A stretch of DNA of 64,000 bases from Ischnura elegans (Eukaryota; Arthropoda; Insecta; Odonata; Coenagrionidae), in NCBI RefSeq assembly GCF_921293095.1, contig NC_060248.1:76019243-76083242 (forward strand), in the 5' to 3' direction. The position numbers were made by a program, and so were the translations under genes. Numbering within the stretch: the stretch's first letter is position 1; every line of letters begins with the position of its first letter. Below are positions 23,486 through 34,594 of the stretch, one piece after another. The notes below the pieces were generated by a model. The model did not search any database and was not told the DNA's origin. It saw nothing but the letters and a program-made list of their open reading frames with translations.

Positions 23486-24756
23486 CGAGGGTCGTTTGAT
23501 AAGTCCGTGGCCTTTTGAATTTCCCACGTCGTAACTATAAATACAACATTAATACCGTTAGTTGCCATCTATTTGCAAACAAATATGAAGTTTTCCGTCG
23601 TTTAGTTTGCGTTTGACAGCCACCGAAAGCAGACAACCTTGTGAATTTATAACGATAATGGAAAAAGTGAATTACGTGTGTTAACTAAAAATTATTTTTT
23701 ACGCGTCACCGAGACCGAGAAATGACTTGAGGAGTATTGTGGAAACCACCACCAATTTAAATGGTGAAAAAATGGTCTAGTGAATTTCGTTTAAAAGCAA
23801 GTAACGTCAAATGTTCAAATCGCCCGAAAGAGGTCGTCACGCTAGAAATCGTCAACAAAATCCATGGTATGATACTGGACGATCGAAGAATGAAATTTCG
23901 TGAGATGAGTGATGCTGTAGGCATCTCAACTGAGCGGGAACATCGTATTTTACATGAATATTTTGACATGATTTAGCTATCCGCGCGATGGATGCCGCAG
24001 TTTCTCATACTCGAGCAACCTGGAGATCGTAAGCACAACTGTATGTCCACTTCAAGAGATTGTTTGACGAGCTTCTATCCCAATCAGAACGAGTTTATGC
24101 GCCGTTTCTTAACCGTAGGCGAAACATGGATCCACCACCAGAGACCAAAAAGTAATCAAGACAGAGGATTTCTGCGGGTGAAGGTGCAACAAAGAAGGCT
24201 GAGGTGAGTCTATCGGCCAACAAGGTCATGGTCGCAGTTTTTTTGGGATGCACGCAGATTCATTCACATCGATTAATTGAAAAGGGTAAAACGATCCCGG
24301 GTAAATATTATTAAAGGCCTTGTGGAAAGACTCGATATAGATTTATATGAAAAACGACCGTATTTGAAGAAGAAAAAAGTTCTGTTCCATCAATAAAATG
24401 CACCGGTGCATACGTGTGTAGTTAACATGGCAAAAATCCATATATTAGGCAACTCATACCGCCCTTATCCACCCTATTCTCCAGATTTAGCCCCCTGTAA
24501 CTACAGTCTGTTTCCAAATATGAAGAAATGATTGGATAGAAAAAGATTAGGGTGGAATCAAGAGGTTGTCACTTTAGCGAACGCCTTTTTTGAGAGCCTT
24601 GATTAAAAGCTGTTATGTAGAGTGAATAAAAGAATTTTTAAAAATTGTACCAATTGAATCGAGCTAAAGGAGAATATGTAGAGAAATGAAAAAAACTTTT
24701 TTGCCGAAAAAAATATCTTACATTAAAAAAGTCACGGACTTATCAAACCGCCCTCG
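23486..24756 (+). mobile_element. mariner (Tc1/mariner) element, near full length, inactive
   Basis: The left end reads CGAGGGTCGTTTGATAAGTC and the right end, read inward on the minus strand, CGAGGGCGGTTTGATAAGTC. Both are flanked by TA (23484-23485, 24757-24758), the Tc1/mariner target duplication. The length of 1271 bp is that of a complete mariner. The interior carries a transposase broken by stops and frameshifts. Confidence 0.92.
23658..24660 (+). pseudogene. mariner transposase pseudogene
   Basis: Recognisable pieces in order: MEKVNY at the start (23658), then RPKEVVTLEIVNKIHGMI with REMSDAVGIS (helix-turn-helix region, about 23820-23935), LSARWMPQ, RRFLTVGETWIHHQRP (about 24099-24149), LFHQ*NAPVHTCV (about 24380-24420) and PPYSPDLAPCNYSLFP (about 24470-24516). 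In active mariners the second block is TVDETW and the third HQDNAP; here the first catalytic aspartate is glycine and the second is a stop codon. Only the SPDLAP aspartate remains. There are further in-frame stops and at least one shift near the start. A dead copy. Confidence 0.9.
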
Positions 24757-24758
24757 TA

Positions 24759-25261
24759 TTATTTTACAACGCGAGAATCTTTCTATATCTACCTACGATG
24801 AGCAGCTGTTTTAAGCCCTTTATTTAAGAAAGTGTTACCTTTTGAGGTGGAGAAGGCATTTTTTACTCGCTTTTTCTGAACTTTCTTCGTCTGTTTGTCT
24901 GTTATATCGATGGAATGGTTTAATTGATTTTTAACCCGCTTCCCATTGTCGGATCCGCCAGAAATGTTTTACAATTGAATGCTTCTGATGACAGTACAAT
25001 ATTATATAGTCTGAAATTTGAAATTTTGGTTCATTGTTATCTAATTCATTGACTAAAGTAATGCTAAGAAAAATAGCTTTAAAAATGCTCAATAGTTGAC
25101 GATAGTTATAAAATTTTTGGCAGAAATTTCTTAAACAGCTGTGGTTTAATATTTTACACTAAAAAGTAGAAAAAATAAATAAAAAACGCGCTGCCACCAA
25201 AACAATATGAAATGCACTAAAAAGTAAAAAAAAATACCCTTTCGTCGCTTACAGAATAGGG
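24759..25261. other. AT-rich spacer between mariner and LINE
   Basis: No gene seen. It contains A-rich runs with two ACTAAAAAGTA motifs (about 25159 and 25216); the second has an inverted counterpart beyond the LINE at about 35147-35176. Confidence 0.5.
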
Positions 25262-25367
25262 CGTGGGTATTGATTAGGTTTTGACATTAATATTGCGTGC
25301 CAATCTTACTTCGCCTATCATATTTTGAATATGCAGGAGCGAATGGGATCCGGTGCAGAAAGACTTA
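25262..25367 (+). pseudogene. LINE reverse-transcriptase fragment, left part
   Basis: Plus-strand reading gives FEYAGA and, one frame away, WDPVQKDL, which matches the EYAS.VWDPYQK-type block near the C-terminal end of the ORF2 protein of jockey/CR1-like LINEs. One base appears to be missing between the two pieces. The Harbinger element at 25368 interrupts it after the TTA that codes for the last leucine; the sequence resumes at 34595. The start at 25262 is approximate. Confidence 0.75.
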
Positions 25368-25520
25368 GGGCCGATTTCACCAACCTCTCTTTGATCGGCG
25401 ATCAGTTGATCGGCATCAATTCCCTGATCCGAGATCAAATCTCGCATCCGTTTCACCAACGTCTGTTCCTTGATCAACAATCATAATCACTTGATCGGCA
25501 ATCGCGTAGCATTATAATTC
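25368..25520. repeat. Left terminal inverted repeat and subterminal repeats of the Harbinger
   Basis: After the 17-bp terminal repeat there are repeated GATCGGCGATCA/TTGATCGGCA-type motifs and, at 25451-25460, a second TTTCACCAAC. The right end mirrors this at 34505-34591. Such repeats are plausible binding sites for the Myb-like protein or the transposase; this is inference. Confidence 0.75.
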
Positions 25521-25622
25521 TCATATATTTGTAAATAGCTTTCCTATTGGCTGTCTACGGCGCATGACGACGGCATTTGTTTAACGGCGTGATTACCGCG
25601 ACATTCGAGTATAAAGATCAAA

Positions 25623-26928
25623 ATGTCTTCAGCAGCACGAGGCAACAATTTCTCCGAGTTGGAGAAATCGCGACTTTTAGATCTTGTGGAAACATATTCC
25701 AACGTAATAGAAAACAAAAGAACTGACGCAACTACATGCCACGAGAAGATGAAAGCATGGGAAGGTATAAGCGTAGCCTTTAATTCCACCGAAACAAATG
25801 CTGTCAGAACATGGAAGCAATTGAAAAATTGCTATGAAAATATGAAACGTCGGGCTAAGAAGAACGCGGCCGATGAGAAGGTGAGTAGATACGCATGCAT
25901 CGTATAAATATCATCACATTAAGTTCCAGTATCAAAGTTGTATTTACTAAGGCTGTAAAATGAAATCCATTAAATTTCAGATAGAAAGATACAAGACTGG
26001 GGGAGGAAGCTGTCACACACAGCTAACCAGCCAGGAGGAGAGATTGATAGGTATGGTTAAGGATCAATTCAATTCATTGAGGAACCCTGCCGACAGTGAT
26101 GCAAGTTTCAGCGGCGATAAAGGTGGGTAGAATATTTTTATTCAGTGATTGTTATGGTGACGATAATATCTTGCAATCACAAAGGGATTTCTAGCATAAA
26201 AGCCCACGCTAACTCTAAGGTGTCTTGGGCGAACAGGTATACATCATGAACCAACAGTAATGAATTATTTTCGCTATTATAAAAATTAATATTGATAAAG
26301 AGTGTGCTTGGTTCTGATATTCTTCTTTCATTACAGATGTGAGTGCAGAGGGAGATATTTTTGAAGTAAGTTCTAAAAAAAGAATGGCCTCTTATTCTAT
26401 TATTTTTATAAATACATTCTTTGCCATACTATTTCAAATGTAATTGACTTTGAATCCAACTAAGCATCTCATTTCGTCTATGAAAACATTTCATCCTTAT
26501 TTCACAAATTCTGTAGACTAAATAACTGAGCAAAATTTCACTAAAACCTTTGTTTTCTTACTTTTAAGATCATGGAGACAATCACAGATAAGGATGAAGA
26601 AACAACAACAGAAATCCCATTAACACCCAACAATGCACCTTATGACTTTACTCAACAGCCAACAGAAAGCAATAGAGCCAGTACTTCCAAAATTTCATCA
26701 TGCAATCCACCATCCCACAAAAGAAAAGCTGAAGAAGAAGTAGCAACCATGGCAAATAAAAAAACCATTTTAATCAACAGACAACTGGAAATCCTAGAAC
26801 AACAGCATAAAATAAAAATGGAAATATTGAAAAATGAACTAAAAAATAGTGTACTAGCGTTGGAAAACCAACAAATTGAAACTGAAATCAAAAAGGCTAC
26901 CTTGGCAAAACTAATGGCAAATAAATAA
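25623..26928 (+). CDS. Myb/SANT-like DNA-binding protein of the Harbinger (second protein)
   Basis: Four exons, 25623-25880, 25981-26122, 26337-26365 and 26569-26928, join in phase across GT-AG introns to 789 nt, or 262 residues, with no stop. Residues 7 to about 86 form a Myb/SANT-like (MADF-like) domain of three helices, with FSELEKSRLLDLVETY in the first, KMKAWEGISVAFNS in the second and TWKQLKNCYENMKRRAKK in the third, the arrangement seen in Myb_DNA-bind_5 proteins of animal transposons and genes. The middle is low in hydrophobics. The last 60 or so residues (ILINRQLEILEQQHKIKM onward) form a likely coiled coil. In known Harbingers this partner binds subterminal sites and helps the transposase enter the nucleus and assemble. 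It starts 255 bp from the left terminus and converges on the transposase gene. Confidence 0.85.
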
Positions 26929-27179
26929 GTCTTATTTCTCATAGCCTAGGTCTATTTATTCAAAATCATGTCATCAAATGCCCCAGGTTATACTATCTGT
27001 AAAAGAGAGGGAAACTGATTTCTATAATGAATGCTGCAGGTTTAAAATTTTATTTACTAGTTAATTTCCATAGTTGAAATTTGCTATTTAATTTTTTATA
27101 ACGCTGTAAAATATAAATATGTAAGAAAACTATTTCTCATCAGAAGCTTTCCTATGGTTATCATAAAAAGAATATATTT
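26929..27179. terminator. Convergent 3' ends of the two Harbinger genes
   Basis: The 251 bp between the two stop codons must hold both polyadenylation regions. For the minus-strand transposase an AATAAA lies at 27053-27048. For the plus-strand gene AATAAA overlaps the stop codon and AT-rich variants follow, so its true signal is unclear. Confidence 0.45.
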
Positions 27180-30100
27180 TTAAGAAAATATGCCATTTAT
27201 TATGGCTCGCCGAACAGCAGCTCCTGTGGCTCTATCATTTCCCTCTGCCATTGGTTGATTGACTTCATCATACGGATGAGGATTCACATTGGCATCATGA
27301 AGGGGCTCCTCTTCTTTGAATAAGATTGAAATATTGTGCAGAACACCGGTGGCCACAATAATGATTAAAGATGTATTTGTTTTTGTTCTTAGTCCAATTG
27401 ATAGGCAAGGAAACCTCCGTTTTAATACCCCAAAACATCTTTCGATGGGGTTTCGGCTTCGAACATGAGCCAGGTTATAATTTCTTTCCCCTCTGCTCAC
27501 TGGGTGTAATAATGGAGTTAGGAGATATGGCTTGCAAGGATAGCCACCATCTCCTAATAAATAGCCATCAGGTATCTCCCCACTTTCAAATTTAGCTCTC
27601 AAAAAGGAATTGTTAAAAATGGTGCTGTCGTGAACTGACCCTGGCCACCTTGCCACCAAATTTGTTAATTTAAGGGTCGGGGAGCAAACTGCCTGAACAT
27701 TGATGGAAAAATATGACTTTCTATTTCTAAATAATTCAGCATTTCCTCCTCCAGGTGAAGTAATGGGTATGTGGGTACAATCAATAGCCCCAATGATGCC
27801 TGGGAATCTGGCAATTGCAAAAAATTCTTCCTTCAATCTGTTCAGTTCCTCTCTTCCACTAGGGAAATTAATAAATTCTTCCGACAGCATAGCTATATGT
27901 AGGGAGACCTTAATTATCCTGTAGACACTGGATGTACTCACTCCAAGTAATTCACCAATGACTACCTGCAAAAGTATTTCAATTTCAATATGATAGGATT
28001 TTCATCTGAGTGCTCAGTAGCCTCCTCATATCTAATTCATAACATTTATATATATATCACTTGAGGCAGATTAAATAACTGTCTGCTACATAAAACAAAC
28101 CTCAATGTGAAAATAAAATTTCATTTAAGCACATTTTGACTGTAGTTTGTGAGGTAATTCACAATGTGATGGTAAAAAAATTATGAATCAAGACTACAAT
28201 ATAAGATATTTCAGCAATTTATTTACATATTTAAAAAAAATTTATATCATTTAGTAGCCACTGCTACTACTATTGAATTATTATGAAATAGAGATCTAAC
28301 GGATGTTATACTATCATAGTGATTTTTTGACAACATAAAAGTTAGGTAGGAATTTCAGTCACCTACATCATGACAGTTGCTCCTTACCTCATGAGTAGTA
28401 CCTACTGACCTAACAGCTACATTTGGTAGGTATCTAATTATTGAAGTGAGATGAGCCTATCACAATATTTGCAATCATCTGAATTATTCATTTGAATAGC
28501 AGTCTAGCAACAAGCTATATGATTAGTTGCACTTTCAGGTGTAATTTTTCCAGACCTAACTCTTATTAACTCATTCAAATATTACAAATGTCCTAGCATA
28601 AAAAAATACCACCAGCACATTTTCCTTTTCGTTATATTGTATTTCCTTATGCTGACAGGTGTATATCATAGACCATATGAAGAAAGATGTGGATCATGTA
28701 TTTTCACGTTTTGAACTTTAAAAGAGAATTCGAATCAACTTAATTTCAGAACATCTATAACTAGGATGGTTATGATGAAATGAGTAATAATAATGACTCC
28801 ACATAATATAATAAACTAATCATATAGATACAAACCAAGCTGCAGCATATGTCAAGTTATAATATGTGTGCAGAATGTAGCATAATAAACTTTGTACTTC
28901 CTGTCACTAAAGTATTGTGAACCATCACAACCAGTATTTAGACAACATTGCTTTTTATTAACAGAACTCATAAATTTACAGCCACGTCTTTACCTCATGA
29001 CAACTATTTATCATCTCATTTTAATAGGAGTGATAACTCATCATGACCAAGAATTCCAGTAAAATAAAATGTGATTTGCATCCAACACCAGTAGACATTA
29101 CTTATATCCAATTCATTGTCATTTGAAAGTCATGGTAAAAAAATTGCTTAATATACTTTGCCATTATATTACATAATACCACAACTGTTAATGGTTTTAA
29201 AGTAATCTATGCATTGAAACTGTTGATTATTGTGATTTGAGCCCTTTATGTTTTCATGGGAGTGCTGAGTATTTAATTATTTAGAAATATATCGGTATTC
29301 TATCACAGATTAACCATTTATGCCTTAACTAATAATTTTCACCTTAAAGTGAAATTACTTTCAGCATTACATCTTTTAACATAACATTGTGTGTTCAGTG
29401 ACCCCTCACCCACATCTACTTTAAGAAGTAAGGCATTTTACAGTGCACTACTATACATTAATTACCTTATAATATTCAAATTACCATTGCCAGTTTACTC
29501 TAGGGGGTCTATTCTCTAACTCGAAGCGCGGTAGCTTTCTGGTGGAAAGATGCTTAATTAAGCTACTTGCTCCCACTTGTATTCTCTAACGCTGAAGCTC
29601 CGGCGAAGGGAGCTTGCAGAAGCTACCGGTAGCTTATTAGGCTCCAACCCTTATTCTCTATGGGATTTGAAGCTACTTCCGTAGCTTCAAACTAGCTACC
29701 ACGGTAGCTTCGCGAAGCGCGCCCTCGAACCCCGCGCTTCAGCTAGCTACCATCAAAATACATAGGGAATTCCCATAGGGCCATGGGAATTCATATGAAC
29801 CGCCGTGAACCAAGTGGCGCGTGTCGCTAATCTTTTGTTCTATCCCATCAGTCTTTCTTGACACGGCTAGCGATTGAGTGGTAAACAAGAAAAGTGTTGA
29901 CTATTTTTGTTGTTTTGCGTAATTATTTTCTTTAATGAGGTCGGGAATGCTGCGTAAATTATTTGAAGCCTTCAATTATTGTATTCTTAACAAAGTAGTG
30001 GGCATGAGTGACAAATTTCGTGACTAAACATATATGTTTCGGAGTGAACTATCGATCGCGTTAACTAGTTGATTTCATTATTTGGAGAAGAAAAATGTTA

Positions 30101-33100
30101 CTTTCAATCATTTCATATCACGTGAAATCTTATTTTGCATGAAGTCATTACTAGTGAGAAGAAAAACCCCGAAAACAGTGATTATTATTGATGCTGCGAG
30201 AGACTGTTGTAGTAACGGTACAAATTGATGCGTTGAAATCATTACCAATGCCAATGTATCCACTGCACAGAGATGGATGTCTTATTTTTGCAAGTGTTTA
30301 TACATTTATGATTAACTTTACCGTGCATTATTAGCAACGATCTTTGTTGTGAAGTGATTGTGTGAAGAGAGTTTAGTGTTACATAGATGCAGACCGGAGA
30401 GAGGTGGATATATTATTGTGTTATAATGCAATTTAAGGTGTTTCATGATAGTTATTAATAAATGTTATGCTCTTCCAATGAATAAATGTGTTCATGATAT
30501 CATTCTGCTTTCATTTGTGTGTCTTTGGCCGTATATACGCATTTACAGGGCTATTCTGTAACAGATAGCGGCTCCGCTATCACGACGGAGATGCTATTTC
30601 TGGCGCAATATTACGCCCCCCCGATTCACTATCTCAAAATAGCGGCCCCTAAGCGGAATTTGGGGTCGCTTTATAGCATCGACAATAACGCCAGCATTTG
30701 GCTCGCGTTATTCCGATAGCGGCCCCTACCAGGGGCGGAGTTTTGTACACGTCCAATCATATTTCTCGATTCTTTGCAATAAACAAATGAGACACTCCGA
30801 AAAAGCAGCAGGATACTCGGCAGCCCGAGAAGAAGTTAAAAATACGATGTGGCTTGTGTTTGGAGATTTTGCTCTTTTTCTATCGGATATTTTCTTGCCT
30901 AAGTAAATAAGCGTCTATATTCAAGGGTTCAACAGTCGACGACGGAAGAATATCGCCAATTTTTGAGCTTAATATATCGGAATTTACAAGTATAATTGTC
31001 TTGAAGAGGACTTCGTCCGCTACGCACTATTCGTTCACCTACGCCTATAATGATTATACTCTTATGATTAGTGGTGACGAAATTATTTTTACTAGTACTT
31101 TCGTCTTCAGCCACGGCTTGTTTACATCGTTTGTCTCATTGCTCACCGTAATTCTACGATGTCCACAGTTGTCCACACGGGTAATTATTTAATTATAAAA
31201 CATTTTTGTCACTTGAAATCACATTTTAGGCCATTTAAAATACATTCGTTGAGGAAAACAGCTGTTTTCTAGATTACGCGGATGTCATGGAAGGAATCAT
31301 CGCGAGTGTTGTGATTGTGAACTCGTGTGACATACTTTACGGTTTCTAATACCAATTTCTCGAGCAATGATTATGGAAGTGTTATCATGTTTGCATTTTG
31401 ATACCATTTCCATGTTACTTCAAACAACTATTAGCGTTGATATGACTCGGACTAAATATACTAGTACAGTGTAAATTTGTGATATGCCGCAAGAGGAATG
31501 ATGTTGAAATGAAATGTATGCAGTTTTATGATGAATAATTCATTAAATGTTTCCTTGTTTCGAGCAATCATTCTGTTTATTGCCCCTTTCTTCCGTTGGA
31601 ATCACGGTATACGTACTTGTTAGCATATATTAGTATGCATTGTCAATTGCAGCGGTGCTGTCTGTGCTGTGTGATAGAATGCTCGCAAGGGCATTTATTA
31701 AGGTAGGAGAGATATTTTCATGTTAAATCCCATTCTCAGCAGATGAGCTTGATCATAAATACTGTAAGAAATTTTCGTCGTCTGCAATGCGCGGAACTGT
31801 TTTCGACCGTCATTTGTATCTTGCTCTTGGAGATCTTGGATTTGCAGGTAATATCATAAAACCTAAAATTGGCTTTCGCTGACCGCTAGATAACGATGGA
31901 ATAATTTAAAAAAAGATATTTTAATCATTATTATGTCTAATAATTAGATATTTATAGATAACTTAATGAGTTACTCGACTTGTATTACTTGCCCTACACT
32001 AATTTTCATACCGACTACAGATTTCACGGGGGCGATATATTACGCCCCCAAAATCGGCGTAATATAACGCGATGCAATTTGAAGAATCAAAATCGATGCC
32101 ATTTGAAAGAGGGAAATAGCGGCGGCGCAATAAAGCGCCCCCAAGATACAGAATAGACCTGTTAATCTCAGTGCCGGTAGTTAAGTTGGTGTATTTGTTT
32201 TGAATTTTGAGAAAGTGTAGCCATGGATATTCCAGAAGCCCACGGAGGAAGTCATCACAAAAACAATAATATAATATGGCTTTAATATTGGGAGAAGGAA
32301 CTACGTTTAATAGGTTGTTTTTTCACAATGATGGTCAAGTTCTAATGAATCGCCCTCGCTTGCAATAGTGCAAGCTTGGCGGTTGGCATATAATACTTAT
32401 TCGTAAAACCATTTAAATATTAATTTAGCCGTCGTGAGAACGGCACGACAGTAGAGTTTTGTGTAAATATCGATTGAAGCATATTGTGAGCCTAAAATGA
32501 TTGCTTAGGCCAATCTGAGTGAAATGACGTAACTTTCAAACATAATTTTCTCCACCTTCCCATTAACTTTGTTGAAGATATTCCCGAAATAATATACATT
32601 TATCGTATGCACATGTTATTGCGATATTCTCTCGCAGTGCAAGAAGGAACAATCTCTGCACAGAAACAGTTGGTCATCAAAATTTTTGCATCAAACAGGC
32701 AAAAGCATAAGGAGCGCTGAGTGTAAAGTTCTCGGGAATTAGAACGACAATGTGATAGCATTGGTTTAAAGTGTTGGTAGTTTATTAACATTTTCTCTTC
32801 ATTATATTTACATGGCCTACATGATTATCAATCGTGACATAAACTGCCGCATCGATCGAAACTATTGAATTGATATAAAAGCCGCTTAGCCAAATATAAT
32901 TATTTCTACGTATTTCTATTATTATTCGTATTTCTATTATTATGAAAGCTGAAGGCACTCAGCATTTCGTAATTTACAAAGCACATTAATTTCAACTAGA
33001 AGAAAAAGTCAGCCGAGAACGACTACATTATGATTTTCCCGCAGGTTACGAAATGAAACGAGCGATTTCATTGGTTCTAAGAGTAAAATCTGAGTTCGCA

Positions 33101-34423
33101 CGAAATATTTCTCATACCCCATATCCGGTCTGAGAAAGCTACCAGAAATTCTCGGTCTGAGAAAGCTACTCCCTGTTAGAGAATAAGGTTGGTAGCCAAT
33201 TCTGGTAGCTAGTTCGAAGCTACCACGACGGGAGCTTCGAGTTAGAGAATAGACCCCTAGCTCTTGCGCCGTAGTGCTGTCTTAGAAGATCACCTAGCTA
33301 AATTCGACAAACACCTGAGCTTGTATAATAAACAGTACTATGTACATCAACCATTATTTCTGATCTCTTGTCCAATGATTAATAAAATCTACGCAGGATT
33401 TGTTGTTCCACAGTATAACATAAACATACAGAAATACCAATATCTTCTGTTACCTCTATGACATAAAAGTCATGTACCATTTTCATCATTGCCATTATTC
33501 ACATTATCAGACCAAGTTCACTCTGCAAGTTACAAGTGTCATCTCAAATGTCAAAGGAAATGCCAACATCGATCATGAGAAGGAAGGATCACAAAAATTT
33601 ATGGAAACTTTTTAAATGTTTTTGATTTTTATGCCCATTAAACTTGATTTACATAAATTAAACAAAAAAGTGAACGCCTTAATATACCAAAATGCTTTTC
33701 ATGATATCGAGGTACTTACAAGGAACACTAGGCATGATTCTTATCGTACCCACATCATAATTCTGCGTATTGTTTACTCTACTTGATCAGCATTAGCATT
33801 GAAATTAGCTAATAGTGTAAGTTTCTCTCCTCAAGATGATAGCATTCTATCCAACAACTTGAAATTCATCGTTACAAACCTTCGTAATTCTGATGTATTA
33901 AACTAGCATGTAACTTAAGGTATGTATAATTTAAATTACATACTATTACCGTACACATAGCAATTATATTAAAACGTGCGATTTAAATTTAAAATCATCA
34001 GCGAAACAAGATCAACAGCAGCAATATCTTCCAACGACATACCGGTGTCTTCAATAACAACGTCAATCTTAGCGTTACGATATTCGCTACTCTCATGTTG
34101 AAAACCCGCTAAATTTAAATACCTTATGTTCAAGTCACTCAATTTACCTGAAAGCTTCCTGTCGCGTAAAATCTTAGGGCTATCAAAAGTTGTTTCAGTG
34201 GAGAAATCGGGTTATTTCTTTTGCTCCTATTGTCTATCCTGTTACGAATTCGCTCAAGGACAAATTGAACAGCAGGTTTCGATAATCTAAATTTCATTTT
34301 AAATTCATTTTCTTCATATACATTATAATCGTTTCCTTCCAGGGGCCTATGGTGTGCACGTAAGTTAAAATAATCTATAATTATATCATACTCCTCGTCA
34401 GATGATGACAGTGCGTCGGCCAT
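27180..34423 (-). CDS. PIF/Harbinger DDE transposase (HARBI1-like), two exons, apparently intact
   Basis: Exon 1 (34423-34148) encodes 92 residues ending LRFYATGSFQ; exon 2 (27965-27180) continues VVIGELLGVSTSSVYR. The intron has GT-AG ends and phase 0. The joined protein has 353 residues with no stop, close to the roughly 350 of HARBI1-type transposases. An N-terminal helical region with the LLIALRFYATGSFQ block and a helix-turn-helix-like segment (GVSTSSVYRII) precede the DDE_Tnp_4 catalytic domain. Acidic residues are in GAIDCTHI (D154), LLGDGGYP (D231) and NPIERCFGVLKRRF (E267), the expected D-D-E triad. The protein cuts and joins at the terminal repeats and chooses TTA-like sites. The intron of 6.2 kb is swollen by two nested elements, but no exon is broken, so activity is possible if the intron is still removed. 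Confidence 0.93.
27966..29503. other. Transposase intron, left part
   Basis: This AT-rich intron sequence belongs to the Harbinger transposase gene. No open frame, repeat or transposon end was recognised before the insertion at 29504. Confidence 0.6.
29504..33257. mobile_element. Inverted-repeat DNA element inside the Harbinger intron (TAG duplication)
   Basis: The left end GGGGTCTATTCTCTAACTCG and the right end (complement) are identical for over 20 bp. Flanks are TAG on both sides (29501-29503, 33258-33260), a three-base duplication. The subterminal regions are crowded with GGTAGCTT/AAGCTACC motifs in both orientations (29520-29750 and 33130-33240). About 2.14 kb remain after removing the nested element at 30546-32161. 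No protein of more than about 65 codons is open, so it is non-autonomous. The TIR core TCTATTCT and three-base duplication suggest a Harbinger relative, but TAG is not the usual TWA. Confidence 0.85.
30546..32161. mobile_element. Third nested element, Harbinger-like, 1616 bp
   Basis: The left end is CAGGGCTATTCTGTA and the right end, read inward, CAGGTCTATTCTGTA (one mismatch). It is flanked by TTA on both sides (30543-30545, 32162-32164). Both subterminal regions contain blocks with TTACGCCCCC and ATAGCGGC-type motifs. The interior has no convincing open frame. The TIR shares a CTATTCT core with the element it sits in, so the two may be distant relatives. Non-autonomous. Confidence 0.85.
33258..34147. 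other. Transposase intron, right part
   Basis: This AT-rich intron sequence lies between the nested element and exon 1. Nothing else was recognised. Confidence 0.6.
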
Positions 34424-34591
34424 CTTGGTTGATCATGGTTTGATCAAAGAAAATCCATGATTAACTTGATCAAGGATTTTGATCCCCGATTAGCGCTGAT
34501 TGTCGTTGGTGAAACTCGATCAGTGTGATTGGCGATTAATTGTACGGTTGATCCGAGATCAAGCGTTGATCGGCGTTGGTGAAATCGGCCC
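34424..34591. repeat. Right subterminal repeats and terminal inverted repeat of the Harbinger
   Basis: Repeated TTGATC/GATCAA motifs, an inner GTTGGTGAAAC at 34505-34515, and the 17-bp terminal repeat at 34575-34591. The transposase start codon at 34423 lies 168 bp inside the end, so its promoter must overlap these repeats; self-regulation by binding is possible (inference). Confidence 0.7.
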
Positions 34592-34594
34592 TTA

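Larger units (their letters stand above)
25368..34591. mobile_element. PIF/Harbinger DNA transposon, 9.2 kb, candidate autonomous
   Basis: The termini are perfect 17-bp inverted repeats, GGGCCGATTTCACCAAC at 25368-25384 and its complement at 34575-34591. The target duplication is TTA (25365-25367 and 34592-34594), as expected for PIF/Harbinger. It encodes two convergent genes, a Myb/SANT-like protein (plus strand) and a DDE transposase (minus strand), the usual two-gene make-up of this superfamily. Both can be spliced to uninterrupted proteins. The transposase intron holds two further nested elements; without the 3.75-kb insertion the element would be about 5.5 kb. Both subterminal regions are dense in TGATCGG-type motifs and repeat the TTTCACCAAC motif about 80 bp inside the end. 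Confidence 0.93.
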
